NCBI GenBank assembly: GCA_050084985.1
Contig: JBITNC010000001.1
Span: 114,762,001 to 114,826,000, forward strand
DNA: 64,000 nt
Reading direction: 5' to 3'
Origin: Nageia nagi
Taxonomy: Eukaryota; Pinophyta
Shown here: piece by piece, positions 37,679 to 48,749 of the stretch
How positions within the stretch are numbered: position 1 is the stretch's first letter
How the letters are laid out: each line of letters begins with the position of its first letter
Made by a program: the position numbers and the translations under genes
Notes under the pieces: generated by a model
Told to the model about the DNA's origin: nothing
The model's input: only the letters and a program-made list of their open reading frames with translations
Databases searched by the model: none

Positions 37679-37750
37679 TTGGATCTAGCTAGCCTATGCA
37701 TGAGACCTGTAGTACATCGTTAGTACACCAAATCTAGCACTTGAAGAGAG

Positions 37751-39600
37751 ATGGCATCTGCTAGGAAAAGTAGAAGATCACACACTAAGGAGAAGTTTGA
37801 CTCTGATTTGAGCATCCACCCTCAAATGAAAGTTTGATGAACTCATTTAGCCATTCATAGCATGATCGGAGCAATCACTACCATGCAATGACAACTGAAT
37901 AGACATATGGGTGTTTGTGAGGAGCTTAAGAGATAGATTAGCCCCCCATGTCCTACTTAAGAGGACAGAGAAGAGCTACGTAAGGAGGATCAAGTAGATT
38001 GAGAGCCAAACATGAGGAGATCTTAGAGTTTGAGGGATTAGGAGTCAACTCACCATGGTTTGATGGGGCATTCAGAAACCACATTCTTGAGAACCCACTC
38101 ACACCGAGCACCCTAGGGTATAAACCCTCTCCTAGGGAGGTACCTGGAGGAGGATGTTAGCAGGATGGAGGAGCAACCGGTTATTCCAAATCCAGCTAAA
38201 CCCATGTTTACGTAGAAGTCTGGGGAGGTGACAAAAAGTAGGGTTCTCGGACATTTGGAGTTGAATCAGATCTTCAAAGAATATTCCATGTTGGATCCAA
38301 GGTTGAGGAGAGATGTATACTTCAACGGCTACCTGGAGACCTTAGGTTTGAAGGGAAGCAGTTTACATGGACCATGTAACTCTAGTAGTTCATGGGTTGA
38401 TATGGACCTACAACATAAGATCAGTAAGATGCAAGTGCAAATGTTTGATGGAAAGAAGATGACAACTAGGGCATGATTACATGAGTTGCAAACCTATTTA
38501 ACCCTAAGCCCTAACACGGTGGAGGAGGATGCAATTCATTTCACATCATTGCATTTTGAGGGAGATGCCTTGGAATGGTGGCATCATGGGGTGATTAGCC
38601 AAGGGTATTCTCTCATCAACTCTTTTGATGAGTTCACTAGATGGATGTTCAAGTGGTTAGAGCAAAAGGAGAATGATTACTTCTAGGATCTGACAACATT
38701 GAGGCAACAAGGAGTGGTGGATGATTATGTGAAAGAATTTCAGAGAATTGCCTTTATGATTAACCATATTCCTGAAGAGAGGTTAACATTCCTCTTAATT
38801 GAGGGTTTGCTGGAGCCATTGCAAGCGATGGTCAAGGTATCCTCTCCTAGGAGCCTTGATGACACAATTTGGGCAACATATGACCTTGAGCCCATGGTGA
38901 AATACCTCAAGGGAGGGCAAACATATAGAGGGCCAACCACCCAGAAGTCATTTGCTAACAAGAAAGGGCGAAACAAGGCAAAATACATCCCTTCACCTAT
39001 AACAAACCAGCTAGACGCAACCACACGAAGGAAGCTACAAGAAGAGGGCAATTGCTTCTACTATAAGAAGACTTGGAAGCCTAGGCACCGTTGCCAAGGT
39101 AAAGGAAAAGTGCATTACATAGAGGTATTTTCAAAGGATGAGTCAGATGATTCAAATTTGGAGGAGACCCTTGATCAAGCATGACCTCAAGCTTAGGGCA
39201 CATTAGGGAGCATGATCACTTCATTGTATGGGGTGAAGAAGTATCTTACGCTGAAGATTGTGGGACAAGAAGGAGGACAAGATGTGATGGTTTTGATTGA
39301 TCCAAGAGCGTCCTACAACATCATTGATGTAGGATTTACTAAGAACCTTAAGACCAAGGGGTTTGAGGGATTCAAGGTTTCCAATGCCAACGAGAAGCTC
39401 ACTTTGGTAGACCACATTATTGAGAGGTTGGTGTGAGATTGCATAGTTGTATGGTGAGAGAAGACTTCTATATCTATCCCTTAAAGGGACATCCTCACAT
39501 CATCCTGGGAGTACAATGGCTATTTGACCTAGGGATATCCACACCAACTATTAGAAACTCACAATGAGTTTCGAAATCGATGGGAAGACTTAAACCCTAC
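37751..39600 (+). pseudogene. Gag-protease of inner element
   Basis: The start is taken at ATG 37751 (MASARKSRRSHT), just inside the PBS. After a decayed N-terminal half, long open segments (38228-38476, 38486-38686, 38699-39184, 39212-39436) lie in one order. They give QVQMFDGKKMTTRA, the gag core with EEDAIHFTSLHFEGDALEWW, LRQQGVVDDYVKEFQRIAF, a basic region, a zinc knuckle CFYYKKTWKPRHRC (second Cys replaced by Tyr) and the protease VMVLIDPRASYNIIDVGF. The protease motif is D-P-R instead of D-S/T-G. The segment ends near LGVQWL-like sequence at 39520. Few in-frame stops separate the pieces, so decay is moderate. Pol is absent. Confidence 0.88.
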
Positions 39601-40544
39601 AAGGGATTAGAGATGATTGTCCATAGGTGGACAATAAGCAGTTAGAGGTGATCAAATGGTGTCAAAAGGAGGCAGAATATGGAGTCACAATGGGAGAGGA
39701 GTCCCCATAGGAGATGATAGGTGTTGGTGAGCTTATGTGCCTCACATTGCAACCCAAGGAGCTTGGAAGGGCTATGTTGGATTTTGGGGAAGTCTGACAC
39801 CCCATGTTGAACCTTGGACAAGATTTCCACCTCATGTTACATATTGGGAAGCTTGACCACCTAATGTTGAGCCTTGAGGAGGTTGGACATAACACATTGG
39901 ACTCAAAGAGAGCTAGGAATCCTATGATGAGCATTCGAGAGGCTTACCATCATACATGGAGCTCCAGGGAGATGAGACACCCCATGTTGGGTACTTGGCA
40001 GAATTACCACCTAATATTGAGCTTCAGGGAGACTGGACACCCCACGTTGGGCATTTCAAAAAATTATCACCTAAAGTTGAGCCTCAGGTAGTATGGGCAA
40101 CCCACGTTGGACATCTGGAGAGATAGGCATGCCACATCAAACAACTAGGAGTTTGGGAACTCCTCATTGAATCTTGGGGAGGCTAGACATACCACGTTGA
40201 GTTTTGAGGAGTTCTAGCCTCACACATGGAGCAAAAGCTTTGCTTGTTTTCACTCACCCATGATTTTCTTAAGGTTCTTGTAGGTACACCTTCACAGTGA
40301 TGCACGTGCATCCTCATATTTATGGAGGACAACCATAGAGCAACTAATGAGAAGTGATAACTACAACAAACCAAAGTGTTTGCAAACTACATTGATACAT
40401 GGATATGAAGCTTCAACAATATATTCTATTTTGCTATCCTACATGGAGAATATTGAAGTTGTATTCCATCATCATGAGCCCTAGCTACCAGGGCTAAAGG
40501 ATTCTTGGAAGATAATATGTTGCAATCGTCCACCATTGCAATTC
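39601..40544 (+). repeat. Degenerate 31-bp minisatellite and linker, inner element
   Basis: From about 39790 to 40230 units of roughly 31 bp repeat the theme GGACACCCCACGTTGGGCAT / CACCTAATGTTGAGCTTCAG. It occupies the position between protease and PPT where RT and integrase lie in autonomous gypsy elements. The remainder to 40544 (CATGATTTTCTTAAGGTTCTTG, then GATTCTTGGAAGA) matches the outer element at 44110-44400. Minus-strand open frames here are shadows. Confidence 0.8.
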
Positions 40545-40558
40545 GAGAGGGGAAGCTT
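40545..40558 (+). other. Polypurine tract of inner element
   Basis: GAGAGGGGAAG lies immediately before LTR C and serves as plus-strand primer in LTR elements. Confidence 0.75.
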
Positions 40559-41789
40559 TGTGATGTCTCCCTTATCCAATTGTAATTAGTTGTGGGGTAC
40601 GAAAGGTTCCTCTTGTAATGTACTTTATTTATGCATTGTACTTTCATATTTGTGACTTAGGATAGGAGACTTAATGGGTCAATGGACCCCACTATAAGCC
40701 CCAAGTGGGACGTCTCCCTCCTAAGGTTAGATTAGGTGTCATTGTCATACTTGGAGATCCTGAAACATGATTGTGGGAATCCCAAGGTCTATTTAGTATT
40801 GTATGGACAAATGAACACTTAATGGTCCCAACGTTGAGATTGGGAGCATTTGGACACCTACGCCAGCTTGGGGGGAGGCTTCAAGACCCCCACCTTGGGC
40901 CTTGAGACCCACGTTGCCCCTTAGGTGCCATGCATGCTTCCTAAGCCCATGCATGTATTCCTAGGTCCATGTGGAGCAGAGAGGAGGCCCATATACCCAT
41001 GTTAGCCTAGATTGATCCCTAGGTTCCAACGTTGGGCCATGAGGGGATTGGGTGATGACATTGAGGTGTAATCCAGACTAAGGAAGGCTATATTAACCCT
41101 TGGAGTCTCATCACTAGATATAGAAAATTATAATTACTTTCATATTGTCCAGAGGAAAACAAGTTTTAGTGATGCTAAGCAACCCTCCTAAGCGCAACGT
41201 CTAGAGGGCATTCAGGCTGAGGGATCTTGTTTGTCTACGGAATTAGTGTAGCATCTTTTCCCACCTAGTCGTATTTCGAGGTACTACTTGTACCTTCAAT
41301 GGTTATCCAAGGTTTGAGGACTCCTTCGATAGAGGGGAATCTTATTCTAAGGGAGTGTACTGTCCCATGGTTCCAGGATTGGTCCAATGGTGAGAAGACA
41401 TATTGTTATGCCCTAGTTGGCTCCTTGGAGGCCAACGTTAGCCCTTCTAGTTCTAACGTTGTTGAGCATTGTACATTCTATATACCGCCAAGGGCATTGG
41501 ATCTCATATTTTGTATTGTCTACATCATTCGTGTGCATGCGTTGGATTACTATTATTGTGTATACTTGCATTGGTCAGACTAGCATTGTGGAATATTGTT
41601 TATTATTAATTGCATGTACTAGCTAGACATTGGCTTATTGGCATTGTGATAGCTTGGTTTGGATGCCCTAACTCTAACGTTGCCATCTTGAGGGTTTATG
41701 CACTTATGTTTGATGCCCTAGGCCTAACGTCAGGGTTTATTGGTTGGAATTTGCTCATTGGCTCCTAATTTGAAATTTGGATCATCACA
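40559..41789 (+). mobile_element. LTR C (3' LTR of inner element)
   Basis: 1,231 bp, from TGTGATGTCTCC to GGATCATCACA. It is followed by ACATT (TSD) and by internal sequence of the outer element, not by a PBS. Confidence 0.88.
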
Positions 41790-43660
41790 ACATTCGAAGA
41801 GGAGGATGCCCTAAAAGAGAGATCAATAATAGCCAGAAGAAGCCCTACTCCGGTTCGAGATCCCGCACCCGAACGAAAGTTTAATGAACTCATTTCGACC
41901 ATACATAGCATGACTGGAGCTATCATCTCTATGCAACGACAATTGAACATGCATATGGGGGTTTGTGAGGAGCCAAAGAGACATATTAGTCCCCACATCC
42001 TACTAAAGATGACAAAGAGTAGTAGCATGAGGAGGATAGGGCAAATCAGGAGCCGAGTATGAGGAGATCCCGTAGTTTAAGGGCTCAAGAGTTGACTCAT
42101 CATGGATCGATGGGGCGTCCAGAGGCCAAATTCTTGAGATCCCATTCACATTGAGCACCCCAAGGTACTAACCCTCTCCAGGTAAGGTACCTGTAGGAGG
42201 ACGTTGGCAAGATGGAGGAGCAACATGCAATCCCCAAGCCTTCCAAAGAAGTCCGAGGAAGATGCAAAGAATAGAGTTCCTAGCCCATTAGTGCTGAATC
42301 AAATTTTCAGGGAGTATTCCATGTTAGATTCGATTTTGCGAAGAGATGTCAACTTCAATGATTATCTAGAGATCTTAGGGTTGAAGGGGAGCAACTCGCA
42401 TGGTCCACACACTCTTAGCAACTTGTGGGATGATAAGAGAGACCTGTAGCAGAAGATTAACAAAATGAAGGTGCAAATGTACAATGGGAAGCAAATGATA
42501 GTTAGAGCATGGCTACATCAACTGCAGACTTATTTCACCTTGAGCCGTAGTATGGTGGAAGAGGATGCAATTCATTTCACATCTCTACATTGTGAGGGTG
42601 ATTCCCTAGGGTGGTGGCAGCATGGGATGATCAGCCAGGGGTATTTGTTCATCACCTCCTTTGATGAGTTTGCCCGACGATTGGTTAAGAGGTTCGATCG
42701 AAAGGAGGAGAATGACTACTTCTAGGATTTCACATCATTGAGGTAGGATGAAGTAGTGGATGAGTGTGTCTCGAAGTTTTAGAAGATTGCAATAATAATC
42801 CACCACATTCCATAAGAGCGATTGACATTCCTCTTCATCGAGGGTTTGATGGAGCCATTATAGCGGATAGTCAAGGTGTCCTCTCCTAAAAACCTTGATG
42901 ATGTCATTCGGGCTGCGTATGACCTTCAACCGATGATGAAATCCCTCAAAGGAGGGTGGACATATAAAGGGCCAGTCACATAGAAGCTTTTTGCCCATAA
43001 AGAAGGGCCTCACAAGGCCAAACCTCTTCCCCACCTTGAACAAATCAGTTGGATGCAACCACACGAAGGAAGTTGAGAGAGGAAGCCAAATGCTTTTACT
43101 ACAAGAAGACTTGGGAGCCAAGGCACCATTGTCTAGGCAAGGGATAGGTGCACTACATAAAAGTGTTTTCAAAGGATGAGTCGGATGATTCAGATCTAGA
43201 GATTGGAGTAGACACCCTAGAGAAGGAGGCACCTCAAGCAAAGGGCACATTAGGGAGCATGATCGCTTCACTACACAATGTGAAGAAGTACCTTATGTTG
43301 AAAATCGTGGGACAAGCAAGAGGACATGATGTGATGGTCTTGATCGATCCATGACCATCCCACAAGTTCATCAATGCAGATTTTGCAGAACATAAAAATA
43401 TGAAGACTAAGGGGTTTGAGGGATTCAGAGTTTCCAAAGCCAATGGGAAACTCACTCTGGTAGATCACATCATTGAGAGGTTTGGTGTGAGACTTCAGAG
43501 TTGTACAGTAAGGGAGCATTCCTACATCTACCCCTTGAAGGGGCATCCTCACATTATTTTGGGAGTGCAATGGTTTGATTTGGGTGACATTCACACCAAT
43601 TATCAGAAACTCACTATGAGTTTCGAGATTGATGGGAAGAGAAGAGGCTAGACACTTCGC
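41790..43660 (+). pseudogene. Gag-protease of outer element
   Basis: Same protein as 37751-39600. 42204-42449 and 42465-42725 hold LNQIFREYSMLDSILRRDVN and MVEEDAIHFTSLHCEGD with GWWQHGM. Frames then break (stops at 42722 and after). The zinc-knuckle region reads CFYYKKTWEPRHHC, again with Tyr for the second Cys. The protease reads VMVLIDP followed by a stop, again with Pro after the catalytic Asp. A clean C-terminal protease piece follows (43400-43651): GFRVSKANGKLTLVDHIIER and HIILGVQWFDLGDIHTNYQK. The N-terminal part before 42190 (ACGAAAGTTTAATGAACTCATTT) matches the inner copy at 37825-37850. Confidence 0.88.
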
Positions 43661-44408
43661 AGAGGGCCTTAGAGGAGCTAGGCACCCCATGTTGGGCATC
43701 TGGGAGGCTTGCCATCTAATGTTGAGCTTCAGGGAGATTGAATACCACACGTTGGGCCTTAGGAGAGCTAGGCACCCCACGTTGAGCTTCAGGGGGGTTT
43801 AGGCACCTGACCATGAGCCTGGGAGAGGCTAGGTACCCCACGTTGAGTCTCAATGATGATGGTTACCGAACATTGGGCGTGAGGGAGGCTGCATTCCCCT
43901 CACAAAGTACTTTAGAGGTGGGAGACGACACGTTGGACCTATGGAGGTTTACACACATGTTGGTGAGCTAGCTAGCATCTAGGTACCTCATGTTGGAGGA
44001 GGGGGAGGTTTCTTGCTTCACATTGGTCATTAAGGAAGTTTAGAACTCCACATTGAGCTTAAGGTGATACGACCTCATGCATGGAGCGAAAGCTCCAACT
44101 ATTTTCACTCACTCATGATTTTCTTAAGGTTCTTACAGGTACATCTCCACACAAAAATACATACATCCTCATGTGTATTGAGGGCCACCATGGAAAAGTT
44201 GATGAGTGACAATTACAGCAAACCAAAGAGTTTGCAAGTGACATTAATACATGGACATGAGGGCTCAGCAATTTGCATCATGCTACCACATTGGATAAAG
44301 AGTATTGAAGTTGCATTTCACCCTCATAGACCATTGCTCTCAGGACTGGAGGATTCTTGGAAGACATTATGCTGCAATCTTCTACCATTGCTTGAGGGTA
44401 AGCAATTC
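43661..44408 (+). repeat. Degenerate 31-bp minisatellite and linker, outer element
   Basis: From about 43670 to 44070 repeats of about 30-33 bp: GCTAGGCACCCCACGTTGAG, CTTCAGGGAGATTG and so on. Then 44064-44453 is an open frame (129 codons) whose end, EGKQFEGGGFVMSP, spans the PPT and LTR start. A similar ending (GKQFEEGGLVMSP) is found at the PPT of the element at 63.4 kb. Whether this ORF is translated is unknown; the shared ending may just reflect PPT conservation. Confidence 0.75.
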
Positions 44409-44419
44409 GAGGGGGGAGG
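44409..44419 (+). other. Polypurine tract of outer element
   Basis: GAGGGGGGAGG directly before LTR D. Confidence 0.75.
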
Positions 44420-44422
44420 CTT

Positions 44423-44896
44423 TGTGATGTCCCCATCACATGGTCATAATTAATCCAACAATCCGATAGGTTCGTCTTGTAATAGAATTTATTAATGCAT
44501 TGTACTTTCATATTTGTAACTTGGGATAGAAAACTTAATGGGATAGAAGACTTAATGGGTCAATTGACACCACTATGAGCCCCAAGTGGGATGTTTCCCT
44601 CCCAAGTCTAGATTAGGAGTTATTATTGCACTTGGAGATCCCAATAATGATCGTGGGAATCCCAAGGTCTATAATTACGTTGAGATGATGGATGAACCCT
44701 TATAGGCTTGCGCCAACCTTGGAGAGGCTCCCATACCCCCACATTGGCCCAACTTGACACTAGAACCCCCACACATGAACTCTTGACCCAAGTGGGCATG
44801 CATGGCACTCCTAGAACCCCTGTTGGCACTTAATGCACCCAATCCCCCCACGTTGGCATGCTTTACATGTAAGCACCCACATTGGGAATTCTAGGC
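44423..44896 (+). mobile_element. LTR D (3' LTR of outer element, truncated)
   Basis: Matches LTR A up to GGGAATTCTAGGC (about 44896), then switches to unrelated sequence, so about 800 bp of LTR are missing. It has a private 17-bp duplication of GGGATAGAA(A/G)ACTTAAT at 44523-44556. Confidence 0.8.
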
Positions 44897-45810
44897 TTGG
44901 AGAGGACTAGCTTGCCCAAGCCTTGAGACACTATTGCAAAGGAATTGATGAGGTATACCACATTGGAATAAGGTGGTGTTTGCCTACCACTTATTGAATC
45001 ACTTTATAAGTTGGGGGGCAAAGATTGTGAATTTTCCTTTTTTCATATTCCACTCAATGGAAATTTCATTTAGGAAAGTACAAAAGGGGGAAGCTCAAAT
45101 GCCATTACATCAATCAATGATTAAGCTGGTTTATGATAGGGCATTAGCAAAACAAGCAAGGAAAAACCCCAAGGGACAGATTCAAATAGAGGAGAAAGAT
45201 GAGAATGTGCCCTTGAAACGTCTGCTGGAAAAGATGGGCAACAATATGGAAACCCTAAGAAAGAAAAAAACATAACAATACTAAGGAGAATAAAAAGAAG
45301 AAGAATGAAGCAACGACAAGCAAAAGCAAAATAGAAAATCAAATTGAACTTGAGAAAGACAAAGCTAAGAACCAAATCGCAAAAGAAGATCTACCTAAAT
45401 GGAACAATAAGAGAAACAGAACTCATCTAAGCAAAGAACAGCCAACTCAACATGATAGCATGGGGTAAATGAAGAATGAAGCAAAAATTAAGAAACAAAA
45501 TGTTGTAGATTGAACAAGAGAGAAAAGGAGGAAACACAAAAGAAGGATCAACATCACCTAAATAGAGACCATATCCAAGTAATAGAGCTGGATGAACCAC
45601 CTCAGACATCAACATTTCAATTGAAGAAGAGGGAGAAAATTAGGAAAGAGGAGAAAGGCAAAAAGAATGCACTAATAGAGGAAAATGAACATAAAAGGGT
45701 TAAGGCAAAGCAAAAGAAGATTGGGGGGGAAGAAGAACCAATTAAGATACTTATGGTGGAACAGTTGTAGGTGAAGACCTGATCTAGGAAAGAACTCAAA
45801 AGGTATTCCA
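44897..45810 (+). pseudogene. Degenerate ORF, aromatic domain plus charged tail
   Basis: 44973-45275 encodes VFAYHLLNHFISWGAKIVNF, then PLHQSMIKLVYDRALAKQA and a Lys/Glu-rich end. A second open segment (45510-45770) is almost entirely charged (KKREKIRKEEKGKKNALIEE). The arrangement parallels 9720-10920. I recall no named family for it. It starts at the point where LTR D is broken, so it may belong to whatever truncated that LTR. Probably transposon-derived; function unknown. Confidence 0.4.
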
Positions 45811-46430
45811 CTCTGTCTACCTAACAATCTACATACATACAACATAATGCTTGCAGAGGCTATGGTAAGAAAAGGCCAACAAAGCAAATTGTTTGAAGAA
45901 ATACCAAACAATGCACATAGCTGTCAAGTTACTCGACGCCATATCTACATACATCATTTTAAGAATGACTCAAACAAGAAAGGCTTTAAATTTGTTGAAG
46001 GAAAGGGCATATTCCATCTAGGGGTGCAAGTAGGAAGGGACTGAAGAAAGAAAGACTTTTTTGTTGGTAACAGGATTTTGTATCCAGTATAATTTATATT
46101 ACAGCTTATGTTTTATTACGTTTTCTGTAGGGAATATAGCAGAACAAAGCACACTCTATTTCTTCATTCTCCTATGGTGTTAAATCTCAAGTAGTGACTT
46201 ATATCCCTTTCTAGACTCTTGGCAACATTGAAGGAGCATGTACTTATGATGTAAACTGAGCAACAACATAAAATCATATTGTGAAAGCTTTGGAGGCCCT
46301 TTCAAAACTCCAATTTTTTATTAATAAAATTTACACTGTATTAATTCAAAAAAATATATTTATTGCAGACCTGCGAAACAAATATGCTAGTTGTAGATAC
46401 TTCATGCCCTCAAGATATTGTACCTGGAAT
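45811..46430. other. Spacer, no gene assigned
   Basis: Small frames only (45847-46044). A sequence resembling a plant intron 3' end, TATTTATTGCAG at about 46360-46371, precedes the dispersed repeat. Confidence 0.3.
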
Positions 46431-46740
46431 TTAATTTATGAGTTTAGTTACACATTCACAATTCCAGGGCTACAGTTTAACTCTTTTACATTAAACTTTG
46501 ACTTTGTCATCAACATGTTGATAACGGTTTATATGATAAACAAACCCATGTTCCTAATCCACAACAAACTTATGTTTATGAATTGATTCAGAAAACTGTT
46601 GCATCATTTTAATGGGTGCAAGATTCATAAACTTTTGTTTCAAGACTTACGATGATTATCAATGACAGTTTTATTCAGATGATAGGTTCTATATCATTGC
46701 TATTCAGATTCCAAAATTATATCTGCTCATTGTTGGAGTC
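46430..46740. repeat. Dispersed repeat, copy 2 (partner at 31180-31500)
   Basis: See 31180-31500 for the shared blocks. This copy runs into a 163-bp tandem duplication. Confidence 0.7.
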
Positions 46741-46985
46741 CTACAAAAATTATGCTAGTTGTAAACAATATGCTTGTAGGAATCAGTTCATGACACAAGA
46801 AGACATCTTGCACATATTTCCAGTTTATATATTTTATTCAGATGATAAGTACAATATCATTGCTAATCAGATTCCAAATTTATCTCTGCTCGTTGTTGCA
46901 GTCCTATGAAAAATATGCTGGTTCTAATAAACTACTGAAATTTATTTGTAGCAATCAGTTCATGATAGAAAAAGACATCTTGCTG
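46671..46985. repeat. 163-bp tandem duplication
   Basis: TTATTCAGATGATA(G/A)GT starts at 46671 and again at 46834; CAGATTCCAAA starts at 46705 and 46868. Downstream, AATCAGTTCATGA and AGACATCTTGC recur. The two units differ by substitutions and small indels. Confidence 0.85.
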
Positions 46986-46989
46986 GCTA

Positions 46990-48400
46990 TTGTTCCCCTC
47001 ATAATACGGTTGATTCAATGAATGTCAAAACTACCGACACATTTATTCACACATTTCTTAATTGTACAATTGAAGAATTTCCGACAAAAGAACCACTTAA
47101 AAGCTTCTACATATTTACCTGTGCTTCCATAGAGGAAAATTTAAGTACCAATTTTACAAGTCATCTAGATATTCAATATTCTGAAGAGGGCCCCAGGCCT
47201 ACTTGACAAAATCTGATAACTTGGCCAGCAGATAGCAGGCTGCATTTGTTGATCTCGATTTTTACATGTTTCCAACTATTTCTTTGAGAAAAATTGAAGG
47301 TTCAAACATGATATGAAATAAATAAGTGTGATATGTTCTACTGCAAGCTTATCCATCGCATCATCTTGAAGAACTCTCTCAATGACTGATGACTACCTGT
47401 AGTCTAAGAATCAAAAGTAAAAAGCAACTTGATTAAAATTGCTGAAAATGACACAATATTTAAAATTACTTTAGAAACAAGAAGACATACAGAAAATACA
47501 CAAAACAAATACCAACCCTCCAATGTGCATCAAAATATTATTCCAATACCAGTGGGACTGCTGCTTTCACAATAAGTCTGAGAACTCGAAAACGCTCAGC
47601 TTCGTGCATATGGTGGTGGTTCATCTTCAGGAATCTAGAAACAGAACTCACTTGCAGTCAGACATTTACACAAACAGTTCTAAGAGATCATCTGCTCTCC
47701 TATCAAAAATTGTTAGTAAAAATGCTGGAAGTGAAGAGTTGACTGACTATAACATAGTGCAAGCTCAAAATTTCATTAAGTGTTACGACTTTGAAGTTCT
47801 CAGACAGTGTTTTGTACTTTAACTTTGGTGCAACATTGGCTGGCTTTGTTTTCAATAACACAAGAATTTATGGCATATGATAACATGTTAACAGACAAAT
47901 GGAGGAAAGAAAGGTTATATAGATATACATTACGAGATCCTTGTCCTTTGCTTTCTACATGGCACCTGATTTTTATCAGCTTTGGATGAGATCACCAAGA
48001 AACAACTTCAAATAAATTTGATGCATTTCTTAGAACAAGGAATCCCCAAAAAACAATTCGTTGGTTTTCGATATGTTTCCCATCGAAGAAATACACCTAT
48101 CCATATTCCTGGTAAATCTATTAATAAATTTAAGTACATTTGTTTGCTAATATTTAAGCATAGGTTAGAAAGTTACATTTGAGGTATGCATGAATATGGA
48201 CTATTCTTTTTCATACAACTTTCTCCATGTACAATATGTAATCACATTAAAGAAAAGCACCCAGGTTCATGAATGTTAATATTGTCAACGGCATTAATTC
48301 ATCTATAATATCCACTTGATGTTCCTAATTAACCACATTCAAGTAAAGTCATCAAAATGAAGAAAAACATTTTTGCCTTTTAATGCTATTTGCTTATATA
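46990..48400 (+). other. Exon-like segments of an unrecognised gene or gene fragment
   Basis: Two plus-strand segments look like exons. 47980-48111 follows TTTTTATCAG, ends at CCTG/GTAAATC, and is open in one frame: LDEITKKQLQINLMHFLEQG, then FVGFRYVSHRRNTPIHIPG. A second begins after CACTTGCAG (47657) and reads SKIVSKNAGSEELTDYNIVQ with AQNFIK. The composition is protein-like and less decayed than the surrounding transposons. I do not recognise the protein. It could be part of a host gene, a pseudogene or a captured fragment. No promoter, start or continuation was identified, so the gene model is incomplete. Confidence 0.35.
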
Positions 48401-48486
48401 CACAATTCAACTAGCATGCACCATAATCTTCTTTTCTTAAAGGGCTGCAAAGACTGATGATCAAAGCATCTGTTTTATGGTCCAAT

Positions 48487-48576
48487 GATGCTAGATCATT
48501 GGGCATTTTGGGCCTCGATGCTAGAACCTTGGGCATTTTGGGCTTTGATGCCAAAAAGTTGGTACTTCTAGCCAAG
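48487..48576. repeat. 30-bp tandem repeat, three units
   Basis: Units start at 48487, 48517 and 48547: GATGCTAGA(T/A)C.TTGGGCAT, then TTTGGGC. The third unit is the most diverged. Confidence 0.8.
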
Positions 48577-48749
48577 CCAACCATTCGGCCTACACTTTAC
48601 TCTTTCCGTTGTTTGGAGATTTTACCACGATGATGGAAGATGATTTTGCATAATTGTTTTCTTCTTGTGATAAATTGTGATGATAATTGCTTATGATTCT
48701 TCTATATCTAAAATGAGAACTCAAGATTTGGTTATAAAGGATTCACAAA

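Larger units (their letters stand above)
36450..41789 (+). mobile_element. Inner gypsy-like gag-protease element, complete with two LTRs
   Basis: 5' LTR B 36450-37664, PBS 37667-37678, gag-protease 37751-39600, minisatellite 39790-40230, PPT (GAGAGGGGA near 40545-40553), 3' LTR C 40559-41789. The flanks are GCATT (36445-36449) and ACATT (41790-41794): a 5-bp TSD with one change. Total 5.3 kb. There is no RT, RNase H or integrase. Confidence 0.88.
34966..44896 (+). mobile_element. Outer gypsy-like gag-protease element, interrupted
   Basis: The outer element consists of LTR A (34966-36251), PBS, the 5' leader up to 36449, an inserted relative (36450-41789), the rest of its internal region with gag-protease (41790-44422), and a truncated LTR D (44423-44896). 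LTR A and D belong to one subfamily (both have CAT(G/A)(A/T)(T/G)CATAATTAATC after TGTGA...CCCC), while the inner LTRs B and C belong to another. Sequence after LTR C continues the internal region without a PBS, as expected if B-C is a nested insertion. LTR D loses its 3' part near 44896. Confidence 0.85.

Noticed and set aside
43271-43780. Longest open frame of the window (169 codons, minus strand)
   Set aside because: It lies antisense to the protease and minisatellite of the outer gypsy-like element and has no recognisable motif; a chance shadow frame.
34966-44896. Tandem LTR array formed by unequal recombination
   Set aside because: LTR subfamily pairing (A with D, B with C), absence of a PBS after LTR C, and the GCATT/ACATT flanks fit nested insertion better.
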